Origin: Blakeslea trispora | Lineage: Eukaryota; Mucoromycota; Mucoromycetes; Mucorales; Choanephoraceae | Direction: 5' to 3' | DNA: 64,000 bases | Assembly (NCBI GenBank): GCA_025331445.1 | Contig: JAIWNE010000051.1 | Location: 1-64,000 of the forward strand | Shown: positions 9,436 to 19,770 of the stretch, one piece after another | Layout of the letters: every line of letters begins with the position of its first letter | How positions within the stretch are numbered: the stretch's first letter is position 1 | Made by a program: the position numbers and the translations under genes | The notes under the pieces: generated by a model | What the model was told of the DNA's origin: nothing | The model's database searches: none | What the model saw: only the letters and a program-made list of their open reading frames with translations

Positions 9436-12400
9436 ATGGAAGACCAGCAGAACGAATCGAATCAATTTCAGCACGAGAATTCAGGCAATGAAATGACAAA
9501 TTTGAATAATAATAATCATTCAAATCCGCTTGACTCAAATAGTAATTATCATAAGCGGAAGAGCTCTATAAGCTCAGCCAGCAGCAACAGTACAACCCAG
9601 ACTGTTCCTTCTTTTACACAACGTCTTATTGAGCGTGGTGTCGCTGTGCCAAGTTCGTTTTCAAACTGGGATAAGATGCGCTCTCCAGACGAAGCTGCAG
9701 GTTCTCCTGGATCTTACGACTTTGATAATTATTATGGCATGTCGCCTTTCATCACACCTTCGTTTTCAACAGCAGCACAAGCCAACGAGACACAAGACGG
9801 GAGCTTTCACTCTTTGCGACACCGCTATGAGCGTGAAAAGACCACTTCTTCTGTTGGAAGTGCACGCATTTTGAGCGAGGATGACGATGATCATGCCTTA
9901 CAAAAGACGCAGAGTAATACCAGTAGTTTGATCAGCTTTAACCGAAGTTCAGTCGATTCGGCACAGACAAGAAAATCAGCAAAGCGGACCGAGGATAGCG
10001 ATATTGAACTGTCCGATGAGGACGATCACAATCAACAGCCTCAGCAAGAAGGTCGATTGTCTATCTTGTTGCCTTTGAATCAAAGGAGCTCACGTCGTTC
10101 TCGGTCTCCTCTCTCTTTTCCCCCTACCAATGCTATACCTGTTACCAGTAATCAAAATAAGCGAGCTGGCTTTTTCAATTCGAAAGCAGCACAAGATTAT
10201 CTTGCTATGCTTAAATCGCCTGATGATGCGCCAAAGCAACATTCTGCTGAAGTAGAGAGATTAAAAAATATGTTGATTACACCACCTAAACAACAACAGC
10301 AGCAGCAACCACAACTACAACAACATTCATCTCCACCAAAACCTTTACCTAGTCCACCTCGACAACATATATTACATACCCCAGTGTTTCAAGTTGTAAA
10401 TGCTAATACCGTGAAGGATCGATACTTGTTTCTGTTTAATGATCTTTTGTTAATCTGCAAACCAATTATGGACGAGAATATCATCATCAGTAAATCAAGC
10501 CGAAGCAGTTTACTAGAAAAAAGTAGATATCGCTTCAGACCTAATGAGCATTCCCTTTTCCAGGTGAAGAATATTGTTCAATTGAGCAAGTTAACGCTGT
10601 ACATGTCGAAGGAAGATACTTTGCAGAAACACCAGTCAGTGATTGAGATGGGGCCCGATGGCAGACCCCTATTGCCTCCTGCTAGGAAAATTCATCCCCT
10701 TTTAGCCTCTGCCTTGCGTAAATTTGAGGCAGACCCCAACTTGGGCATTCAATACTTGATCGACAAAGGCGTCCTGACGAATGACCCCTTAAGTATTGCC
10801 AACTTCCTGTTCAAGACACCCGACCTCAATCGTCGCCAACTAGGTTACTACCTTTCCGATTCAAAGAACAGCGATGTCTACGATGCCTTCCTTGAATGCT
10901 TCCGCATGGTTGGTCTTCGCATGGATGAAGCATTACGTATCTTGCTTACTACATTTCGACTACCAAGTAATTGGGAAGCGCTTGAATATTTGATTGAAAG
11001 ATTTGCAAAGAAATGGCATGATGCAAACCAGAACGTAATCAAGTTTCATGAAGATATGGTGGTTAAAGTGGTTGTGGCCATGCTCTTTTTGAATGCTGAG
11101 TGCTGGTATGATGCTACATCCGAAAAGGATGTATTCTGGTATGCACGCGAATTAAAAGAACGCCAAGATCGTCAGGCAAAAAGAAAAATGAGTGTGATTG
11201 ACTATAGAAATATCCATCCATTACCTCCCATCAGAAGACCATCAACATCTATCAGTACCCTCAGTGCAAGCACTTCTTCCAACCCTGCTGATGGAAACAG
11301 TGGTGATTTCCCTAGCTCGTCGCAGCACAGACAGAGTGTGGCTATAGAGCCATTACATTACATCATGTCTTTAAGAGCAAGAGGTACAAGTCAGCCTACT
11401 CTAGAGGACTTCTTGGAGCGTTGGAATTATTATGATCAATACCATCTTGTACCTACCGAATTTATGGAAGAAATGTACCGATCGATTAAAGAAGAAAGAT
11501 TGGAAACAGGATGGGACAACAAATCTAACGAATGGAGCGAAACTTCTCAAAATAACCATGAAGAAGACGATCAAATGCTTTCGCCTTCTTCTACAGCATC
11601 TTTACAACAGCAGTATCCTCCTCAAGCTGTAGTTATCACTGTAATACCTCACCGCCTACCTACACGCCTTACAAAAGGCCATCCCTCCGATCCAATCACT
11701 ATTTCTATCCCTGCACCAGATAAGGGTCTACAGATCAAGCTGCGAGGCCAAGATCTTGTTTTTGAGCCCAACGTACTTGATTTCTCAGAGTCTTGTATTC
11801 AAAGCTTTACTGTTACTGGTAACACATTAGGTCGAACATCGCTTATGTTCATAAAAACTGGTGATAATGCTGGAAACTATGTGAGCCCCTCATTGCCTAG
11901 GACAAAAACAGTGATTGTAGAAAGATCATTCATGCGCTATACTTTCCAAGTCGGCTTCAAGCATCTTGATTCAAGTAACCAAGAAAAGGAGTTGGATAGG
12001 AAAAAGATGTTGATGGAAGAAGAAAAGGGACTTCGAAAGAAAGAAGAAGGCACCAATATCGAATCCGTGAACAAGTCGAGATCAGCCACCAGAAGAGGAC
12101 GAGAGCTAAAGGATGTAGATGATGACGATGAAGAAGAGTTACCTGAATCCCGAAGGAGCCTTATCAACAGAAAATACACATTTAGTGTAGAGACAGAAGA
12201 GGAAAGAGTTCAATGGGTTGAGGCGCTTAAGCGGCTAAGTGGCCGAGTCAATCATCATGCAAACGAAAAAGTAATTCAACAGGCGCGTCAACAGAGTCCA
12301 GAGGCTCGGGTTGCTTTACAAGTACTCAAAGAAGTCTTGTTAGCAGATGAAGTCAAGAAAGGCACTGCTATGAATCGCAATTCAACCGTTGAAAACAACA

Positions 12401-12714
12401 ATTCTTCAAATGTTGCAACACCAACCACAGCAAAGTCTATGGTCACCCCTACTGCTACTACATCAGCAGCATTAAACGAGATTACAACAAATACTCTAAG
12501 TCAAATTGAGGATAGACATGGGAAAACCATGAGATTACTGCTACCCAAGAAGAAAATGACGGATGAAGATCGAAACTCCCTTATGAGCACTAGCGCTTCA
12601 ACTACAGCTAATGTTGTCACTAAAAGAGGGCATGAAATCATCAAGCTAGTTGTGCAGAATTCTATGGTGCCTCTTGTCTTGGGATTCTTAAAGAGCCAAA
12701 TACCATCTAATTAA
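9436..12714 (+). CDS. Sec7- and PH-domain protein (Arf guanine nucleotide exchange factor-like)
   Basis: A single uninterrupted frame of 1092 residues. The N-terminal 310 residues are low-complexity (Ser, Asn, Gln) and probably disordered. Residues about 315 to 410 contain PH-like sequence (VKDRYLFLFNDLLLICKP, then FQVKNIVQLSKLTLYMS). The Sec7 domain spans about 420 to 562 (LGIQYLIDKG, IANFLFKTPDLNRRQLGYYL, CFRMVGLRMDEALRILLTTFR). After a linker, an Ig-like segment (about 745 to 830) precedes a second PH-like domain (RSFMRYTFQVGFKH; then KYTFSVETEEERVQWVEAL) interrupted by a charged insertion. Sec7 domains normally exchange GDP for GTP on Arf with a catalytic Glu in FRLPGEAQ. Here the sequence is FRLPSNWEAL, so Asn512 occupies that place and exchange activity is uncertain. 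The start ATG is the first of the frame. Confidence 0.85.
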   Translation: MEDQQNESNQFQHENSGNEMTNLNNNNHSNPLDSNSNYHKRKSSISSASSNSTTQTVPSFTQRLIERGVAVPSSFSNWDKMRSPDEAAGSPGSYDFDNYYGMSPFITPSFSTAAQANETQDGSFHSLRHRYEREKTTSSVGSARILSEDDDDHALQKTQSNTSSLISFNRSSVDSAQTRKSAKRTEDSDIELSDEDDHNQQPQQEGRLSILLPLNQRSSRRSRSPLSFPPTNAIPVTSNQNKRAGFFNSKAAQDYLAMLKSPDDAPKQHSAEVERLKNMLITPPKQQQQQQPQLQQHSSPPKPLPSPPRQHILHTPVFQVVNANTVKDRYLFLFNDLLLICKPIMDENIIISKSSRSSLLEKSRYRFRPNEHSLFQVKNIVQLSKLTLYMSKEDTLQKHQSVIEMGPDGRPLLPPARKIHPLLASALRKFEADPNLGIQYLIDKGVLTNDPLSIANFLFKTPDLNRRQLGYYLSDSKNSDVYDAFLECFRMVGLRMDEALRILLTTFRLPSNWEALEYLIERFAKKWHDANQNVIKFHEDMVVKVVVAMLFLNAECWYDATSEKDVFWYARELKERQDRQAKRKMSVIDYRNIHPLPPIRRPSTSISTLSASTSSNPADGNSGDFPSSSQHRQSVAIEPLHYIMSLRARGTSQPTLEDFLERWNYYDQYHLVPTEFMEEMYRSIKEERLETGWDNKSNEWSETSQNNHEEDDQMLSPSSTASLQQQYPPQAVVITVIPHRLPTRLTKGHPSDPITISIPAPDKGLQIKLRGQDLVFEPNVLDFSESCIQSFTVTGNTLGRTSLMFIKTGDNAGNYVSPSLPRTKTVIVERSFMRYTFQVGFKHLDSSNQEKELDRKKMLMEEEKGLRKKEEGTNIESVNKSRSATRRGRELKDVDDDDEEELPESRRSLINRKYTFSVETEEERVQWVEALKRLSGRVNHHANEKVIQQARQQSPEARVALQVLKEVLLADEVKKGTAMNRNSTVENNNSSNVATPTTAKSMVTPTATTSAALNEITTNTLSQIEDRHGKTMRLLLPKKKMTDEDRNSLMSTSASTTANVVTKRGHEIIKLVVQNSMVPLVLGFLKSQIPSN

Positions 12715-13049
12715 TAAACCTGTTCTATATCTTTTTTTTTAAAAAAAAATCGTTTTATTCTAGTAATTCTCATATGATATACTTTCTCAATATAAGATAT
12801 AAAAAAAATTACAAACAAGTACATCTCTAGATTGTGCTGATGTGTATCCTCTCCCTTCTGTTTTCCTTCTTTTCGAGAAAAGAAAAATGGCTAGAAGAGG
12901 AAGAAGCGATCTCATAAATAAACTCTTTGTATGCACATATTTATTTTAAGAGGTAATTTGATGACAGCTGAAGGGTGTATGGCTTATGGTAGAACAATAA
13001 TAAAAACAGACAAGCATAAACTTTATTTGTTTGTTTGCTATCAGCATGT
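12715..13049. other. Convergent 3' region between Sec7 and ACAD genes
   Basis: The two flanking genes end towards each other about 335 bp apart. A T/A-rich palindrome-like run lies at 12731 to 12749. It holds the terminators of both genes and no further gene. Confidence 0.5.
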
Positions 13050-14843
13050 TTACATTTTAGCACCCATAAAAGCACCAACTTTGGTAGCCTGACGAACACC
13101 CAAGTCCAACATGATTTCTTCTGAACCACCAGGAATGGCAAATGCTCTTACTTCACGGTAAAGACGCTCTACTTTTTCACCTTGCCCGCCACGTGTATAA
13201 GATAGACCACCAAAGATTTGAGCAGCTTCACGAGCACAGAATTCAAATGTCTGAGTTGCCTGAGCCTTACAAAGTGCAATGGGGCCACCTAGTCGAATAG
13301 GTTGAATTTCTGCGGGCATTTTTTGTGACTGATAAGCCAACGACTCCATCCATGCATGTGTTGATTCTACTTGTCTGATCATGTGAGCAAGCTTGTTACG
13401 AATCACAGGATGGTCAATCAAACGCTTGCCGAAAGTTTTACGCTTATGGGCATATTTTAGGGATTCTTCAACACAAACACGAGCAAATCGGTTGGCTTGA
13501 ATGACAATACCCATACGCTCAGAATTGAAATTCTGCATGATATACTTGAAGCCCTTGTTTTCTTTACCAATCAGGTTCTTTTTTGGGACTTTAACATCTT
13601 CAAAAGTAACGTAGGCTGTGCCAGAGGGCCATACACCTGAGCAATTCATTTGTTTTGTAGCTAAGTTGGTTTTCACATAAATAAATAAAAAGAGTTAGTA
13701 AAAAGTCAAGAGGATAAGCAGATTTGAATTAGTTTCACTTACAAATACCAGGCATACCACGCTCCAACAGTAAGAAAGAGATACCATTAAAGCCTGCTTC
13801 ACCAGTACGACAAGCAACAGTAAAGTAATCAGCAAAAGTGCCGTTCGTGATCCATTTCTTTTCACCATTCACAAGGTAATGGTCGCCCATATCCTTTGCT
13901 TCAGTTTGAAGACCTGCTACATCTGAACCACCAGATGGCTCTGTGATGGCCAGACAAATACTTTTAGTTCCTGCCAAGCACTCCTTGACTACTTTATCCT
14001 TCAGGTACTTTGAGCCGAAATGAATCACTGGAGGAAGGCCAATACCCAAACCACCAATAAGGCCCCAAGTTACCTAATGAGTTTTGATTTTAGATACTAT
14101 TTCACACTTTTTCTTTCTTTTTTTTTTCTTCTTTCAGAGAAAACAATGACTTACACCTCCTGAGGCACAGCGCGAGAGCTCATCTGCTGCAATGATACGA
14201 TGAAAGGCGTCAAACTCTTCTACCTTAACACCACCAGGCATGCCGTAAGGTATGTATTCTGGTTCAACATCACCTACACAAGCAGCCAAAATACCTGCTT
14301 TAGCAGCCTTAACATATAGCTCCTTTGGTAGAGCCTTAGCCTCATCCCATTCATGACAGAATGGCATGATTTCACTATCAACAAAGTCTCGCATTGCTTT
14401 ACGCGCTTGGCGATGTGAGTCATTGTAATAAGGGCTGTACCAGTCTTGATACCACATGGGGTCTCCAAAAGGAACCATATCACCATATGCATCACCGACG
14501 ATCAAGGGATTTTCGTTCACAATTTCTTCTTCTTCTTGTTCTTCGCTTCCCGTTCCTATTTCGCCAATAAGGTATTTGGAAGCGACCTTGGTCAAGACGG
14601 ATGCATTGTGAAACGCGTCAAACTGTTTAGAAGCATCCGTTCCACCTGCTTTCAAAAGCACTTTTTTGCCACCAGGATGGTCATCTAAAAACTTGGTAAC
14701 ATCATAAATCTTATCATGAACAATAATCCAACTAGACCAACATATTAGCATAAAATCAGTAATGCATCTCTCTTTCTTTTTCTTTACCAGTCGTCAGCTT
14801 GAGTATGTTTAGCAACTTCTTCTATAGTAAACTTTTTTGACAT
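13050..14843 (-). CDS. Acyl-CoA dehydrogenase fused to an N-terminal cytochrome b5 domain
   Basis: FAD-dependent acyl-CoA dehydrogenase carrying its own heme domain. The model is complement(join(13050..13660, 13743..14073, 14155..14731, 14788..14843)), giving 524 residues. Residues 4 to 80 are cytochrome b5-like, with heme ligands His37 in DDHPGG and His60 in FDAFH. An acidic linker (EEQEEEEI) leads to the dehydrogenase: N-terminal helices, the FAD/substrate motif LAITEPSGGSD, GEKKWITNG, and the C-terminal helical domain with TFGKRLIDHPVIRNKLA and AAQIFGGLSYTRGG. The MCAD-type C-terminal catalytic Glu position reads Gly (IPGGSEE). Glu369 in NFNSERMG sits where LCAD and IVD carry their base, so an LCAD/IVD-like mechanism is inferred. 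There is no SKL-type ending (GAKM) and no obvious presequence. Such fusions are known in fungi. Confidence 0.9.
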
Positions 14844-16942
14844 GATTAGACAGTAAGAAAAAGAATGAGAAAGAGAATAAGAAAGATATGCAAAGCAAAG
14901 AAAAAAGCAATTTTTTTTTGTTTTTATATCAAAATACGGGTGAGTACTTCACATGTAAATAAAGAAAGAAAAAAAATATTGCTGCTTTCGGCAGATTCAA
15001 GGATGTTCTCATGACACTTCTTTAGTAGGCTCACATATGCATGTGAAATTGGTACTGCTTTGACCAGTCATCGATAGATGACTTGTATCACCGCTAAAAG
15101 ACTGAAGGACCCGTCATTGGACTATAGCTGTGTTACCAATGCAAACTAGTTTATTGTAGTGTGAATCTTTTCAGTTGGCCAACAAACAAACAGGTATTTG
15201 GAAAACTTTTTCTTATTAAAGCGATTTAATTTTCTCCCTTTTCATTCTCACATCATCAAAGGAAGGGAATCCCTATTTTTCAACGTCTATATAGATATGA
15301 AGTTTTAAGGGGGACATTAGAAAGCAAAGCACTCGGATCGCAAACGAATAATACGTTTCAATTAGCTAATTAACGATTTACGCTTCATTTGTAATTGGCA
15401 TACTGTCACAAACTTACGTTAGCTAAAACTTATAGACGATAGCCTATTAGCTGCAAAGCATAATTTTCCTTCTTTTTTCAGAAAAGAAGGTAGTCTTAAG
15501 CATTGTTAGACATCTACTCAAAGTACTGAAGCGTAGTAGACTTTTGATTCTCGTTCTATGTGCGAGAATTTATCAAGGATTTTATTCACTTTAAATTTTG
15601 ACTATGCATTGGTTTCAATCTATCCATTTTCTGTTTGTGACAAAATACCCTTGATACTAAATAAAGAAAAGCAAACAAAGGACTTTTACATAATTTTCAA
15701 GTGGTATAACAATCATTCTTTTTCTTTTACTAGCTAGAATGATATTACAGTTGATTCAATCGAATGATAAAAAAAAAAGTCCTTTCCAACTGTGTCAAAA
15801 CAAGCTTGTTACACAAAAGTAGGTATTCCTGTTGAAGTGAGTGCTTACTAGTGACTGTGCATGTTTCAGGATTGCTTGGAGCAAAGGTATTATGCTATTC
15901 TTGTTGTCAATTGCAAAATTTAGCTGGCTGAACCAAAGGATCTCATAGCTCTTTTTTTTTAGGTATAGTATTAGTAAGTCTTACACTCAAGAAAGGAGGA
16001 TCAAAGAAAACCGAAATAAAAGGCTCGAAAAGGGCAACATAACCATCAAGTATGCGAGCAGTCAATGTTGTTCGCCATTGGATTATTTGGTCGGCGTTTC
16101 ATGACCGACAAAGAAGAAATATCATCACATGATGAGAATTGTTTCTTGCCCTTCGCGATTTCAAGACCCAATAATCACTTCTACTATTAGATAATGCTCA
16201 AGCGTATTTGGCTTGAATGAACACAGCATAAAACAAATGTTTAGTTTGATCTACGAATGCAAGTAGAAACATACGTTCTCCTTATTGGAAAGATACGTGT
16301 CAATAAACTATTTCCACTTTTAAACTTCTTGCTTTGAAGGGCATATTTGTTGTATTGTTGATGAATTTCAAATGAACAATATGGTTCTTTGTTCATGATA
16401 GGACTAGTATAGAACACTTGCCTTGGGCCATTTTAGTTGTTCTTTATTTAAACAAGGTACCTATGTATGTATGATTGTTGTCAAAGACATAAAAAAATCT
16501 TGTGAGGTTTTTGTCAATACCACCATTGCTGATTTAATTTATCGCTAGATGTCCTTCAGGACATGACGAACTTTTTATATGTCCCCCCCCCTCCATCCTC
16601 TTCACATTGCATGCTACTACTGCCAGTGCCATTTGGTGCGCCTACAAGACTTCCATTCAACAATCAACTTGATTTTGAGAAACAGCCATTTTGAACCACA
16701 TTAGACGCTAACATTAATTTTGTTTTATTTTTTCTTCCATCCTTTGATCCCTAGCACATCTTCCATTGTGTCATGTGGCTGCTCCTTCGTTGTCAAATAT
16801 TAAAGAAACATCTGCATTTGAGATAAAAAGAGTAATGAGCCAAGCCAAGCAAAGATTTGTACTTGTTTAGAGAGTTAATCGTGCAATTAAAATCACTGAA
16901 GCTCTGTTCAAGCTTTATTTGTAAGCTATTGTTTGAGTCAAT
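14844..16942. other. 2.1 kb gene-poor region
   Basis: The left end is the promoter of the cytochrome b5/ACAD gene. The rest is AT-rich and full of stops in all frames. A short C-run lies at 16584 to 16593. No gene, tRNA or clear repeat was recognised; old repeat debris is possible. Confidence 0.45.
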
Positions 16943-18023
16943 TTATTGTCTGCAAAATCCTTTCGAAAGTTGATTGTAGCTTATTTTAAATATTTTGGGA
17001 TAAATGAGGTCCGAGAGAAGTATATTTCGGCTGCTGTTTTCTGGTTCAAACTTTGACTTCCTATGCTCCTCTTTGAGTTCCTTGATCAGATCTAGAGCCT
17101 CTTGAAGACGTTCCTTCAGGTCCAAAAGCAAGAACACAAACTCCAATAAATAGATGCTTCTTTCGCCATATTCTTCGCTGATAGCAACCTTAGCTACTCA
17201 CTCATACTCATAGCATCACTCTTTGCGTTATTTAGCGTTTACAGACAAAGAGCATCATAGTAAGGCTGCAGAAACAGAAGTTTGGGCTTTTTGAAGCTAT
17301 ATATCCTTGCGTATGAGTACTTGTCAGCAATGGTTTTAAGCATCACCAACAAGCCAAACATAGCCTTGCTATTATCAAAAGAGAGCTTGCTTGGGTTATT
17401 CAACCCAAAAGAGCCTACTACCTCAGCTAGCAAGACTTCAGCATAGTCGTCCAAGCGAACAACACCGCCTGCCTTGTAGAGGTTTCTACGGCTATTCTTC
17501 TTTATGTTAGCAAGCTGTTTGCTCATACTCAACAGCTCTTCCTCTCCAGGAACGAACATAGGAGAAGTCAAATAGCCTTTGAGGCAAACCAAAGCAGCGA
17601 AGTGGGGGTTTTGTTGTTATGCGTTTGGTTTAGTGTGGTTCAATTTTGGTTGCAATACTTGCATGATTTTTATAAGCTGGCAGGAGATTCTAAATTCAGC
17701 TTTTATTCTTTTTGTTCGTTTTGCTTCGTCAGCTTTGTGTTGCAAGGCAGCAACACTTTCCTGAAGCAGTAAGAAGAGAAAAAAGAAAGCGAGTTACTTA
17801 CAATTTAACAGCTCTACGATGCAGCTTACTTCAGCAATAATAGCCTTGATGAATGCGACCAGGTGTCAGACATATTGTCATTTAATGTCTTCAAAGCGGG
17901 CATGCTCCCGATAATACCATTATTTTTTGGACTGTTTTGATACTGTATGGTTAACATTTTTTCTTCTCTCTCTTTTTCTTTTTCCGTACTTTTACTTGTG
18001 TAAATGTTTTTGCGTATGAGCAT
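16943..18023 (-). pseudogene. Decayed lineage-specific gene, function unknown
   Basis: Several minus-strand pieces look like fragments of one coding sequence in changing frames. A possible start region (LTIQYQNSPKNNGIIGSM) is followed by a frame change to a helical stretch (AFIKAIIAEVSCIVELLN). A candidate 41 nt intron (17761 to 17801) leads to VAALQHKADEAKRTKRIKAE. A longer frame then reads MSKQLANIKKNSRRNLYKAG and SKLSFDNSKAMFGLLVM, with an amphipathic continuation to a stop at 17239. In another frame LLDLKERLQEALDLIKELK (coiled-coil-like) appears at about 17130. The protein-like composition and helical periodicity argue for former coding use, and the stops and frame shifts for decay. I do not recognise the family; a Mucorales-specific repeated gene family is a guess. 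Confidence 0.4.
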
Positions 18024-19770
18024 CCCAAGAAAAGATCGACTAAAAAAAAGTCTTATGAACTCAACTTTAATACAGAAAAGTCTAAGGCGTAAATATTGTT
18101 TTAGTTTTCTAGTTCTCAGATGTCTTTTTAGCTCTTGAGTAAATGACTTACTACGTCTTTAAGAAAAGAGCCACAAAAAAAAAGCCTATTCATTTTGATT
18201 ATATAGTATAGATACGCAACAAAAATCATGATAGAATACATGCCTTTAATCTGAACAATCTCTCGTTTGCAAATGTCTCATAGTTTAATGAAAAGCCTTG
18301 TTACCTTTCTGTATATAATATTCATTTTTTATAATAATTAAGGGAAAAAAAGAGGGAAAAGGATTTTTTTCTTTGTTTTTATAGAGTAGATTGACCACAT
18401 TACTGATCAATGTCCTCATTGGCTGATACATTGATTGTTTGTTTATTCTTTGTGTAGATTTGTCTGGGGCCTTGCTCTATACCAATGGACACCTTGGTTC
18501 TTTGTTGGACAACTCAAAAGGCCAGATTTCTATTCTTGGTACGCGAAGAGAAAAAGAATAACGTTGATCAAATATAATGATAACTGTTCATTATTCTGCA
18601 ATATAAAAAAGAGAATACAACGATGCATCAATGCTCTTGTATCAGCAAAAGCATACAAGCCAATTATGTCATACAAGCAGCTATATAGCATGTATTTGTG
18701 TTTGTCTCAATAGCTGGTCTTCTTTTTTGTCTCATATTGTTGACCGTACTTTTGATAGAGAAAGGAATATTTCTTGACATTACAGAAGAAGTAGACAGTA
18801 TTAAGGCTTAACATGATGTGACAAATTTCGTTGGCTTAATATTCCCCTTAGCGTGTACAGACTGCCTCATGTACTTTTAGAGTACTAAATTATAATGTAT
18901 AGTGCGGTTGAACGTTGGCTGCATGCTCCCAAGCGCCTGCTGTCTATCTTTTTTTTTTTTGGCAACATCTATACCTCTTCCTGTTAGAGATCTGGGATAT
19001 CATACAACTTGCGGTAAATACCCTTTGGGATCTCTCTTCTCATCACCACTGGAATCATCAACGATGCTTCTTGCCTCCTTTGCCAGACGCTGATTGATGG
19101 AGTGTCTGGGAGGAAGTCCCGACGGCCCTATTGTCTGCTTATTGTTCTCGACCGGATGATTTGCTTATAATTCCGGGGATCCAAAGCTTCTCCCTGAGCT
19201 TCTTTGCACGGCTTCCCATTTTTGGGCGTCACCTTTGTCACTCACTGGGTGATATAGAAAGTATTCTGACAGGCCTGCTTTGATCAAGTCCCTTTCGCCC
19301 ACCTACTAGCAGTGGTCTCTCAATGTATGATGCACATTCGGTGTCCTTTATTTTCTTCTAGATCAAACCCCCTTCCTTTCCTCATTGCTCTCTCTCTCTC
19401 TCTCCTTCCCGTATGTAACTGTCATTTAGTTTTTCCACGTTACACCTCTCAGCAATGTGTGTGACTAATTTATAAAATTAGAAGATGGTGGAGTTTTAAA
19501 CCAAAAATGATCACTATTTTTTTTATTTTTTAAAAAAAAATATACTTCCCTCTTCGTCACTCAACCACTCTCTCTCTCCTATTTATACTCTCTCTCTCTC
19601 TCTCTTCTTTTTTGTTTCTATATCTATAGTCCACATCCTTCTTTGTTTTCTCACTTCTCTCTTTCTATTTCTTGAAAATAACGTTCAGCTTGGCGAAAGG
19701 AGAGAAAAAGAAAATAACAATAAAACTCATATAATAATCGTTTCATTCATATCTTTCATATACTGATATC
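18024..19770. other. 1.75 kb intergenic region with a GC-richer island and CT repeats
   Basis: Gene-poor. About 18900 to 19330 is clearly richer in G and C than its surroundings and shows broken coding-like reading on the minus strand (KEARSIVDDSSGDEKRDPK in one frame, IPKGIYRKLYDIPDL in another). It may be a fragment of an inserted element. The right end (19380 to 19770) is a pyrimidine-rich promoter or leader of the Cdc4-type gene, with CT runs at 19388-19403 and 19588-19604. Confidence 0.45.
19588..19604 (+). repeat. CT dinucleotide repeat upstream of the Cdc4-type gene
   Basis: Pyrimidine dinucleotide run about 170 bp upstream of the start codon, inside a longer CT-rich leader. A similar run lies at 19388 to 19403. 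It is either a nucleosome-poor promoter element or a simple microsatellite. Confidence 0.6.

Noticed and set aside
9436..12714. Possible hidden introns in the Sec7/PH gene
   Set aside because: The frame is open for the whole length and all conserved blocks are in the same phase, so no intron is needed, although small in-frame introns in the low-complexity parts cannot be excluded.
18435..18713. 92-codon plus-strand frame
   Set aside because: Aromatic- and Lys-rich reading of AT-rich DNA, no family, no flanking exon signals.
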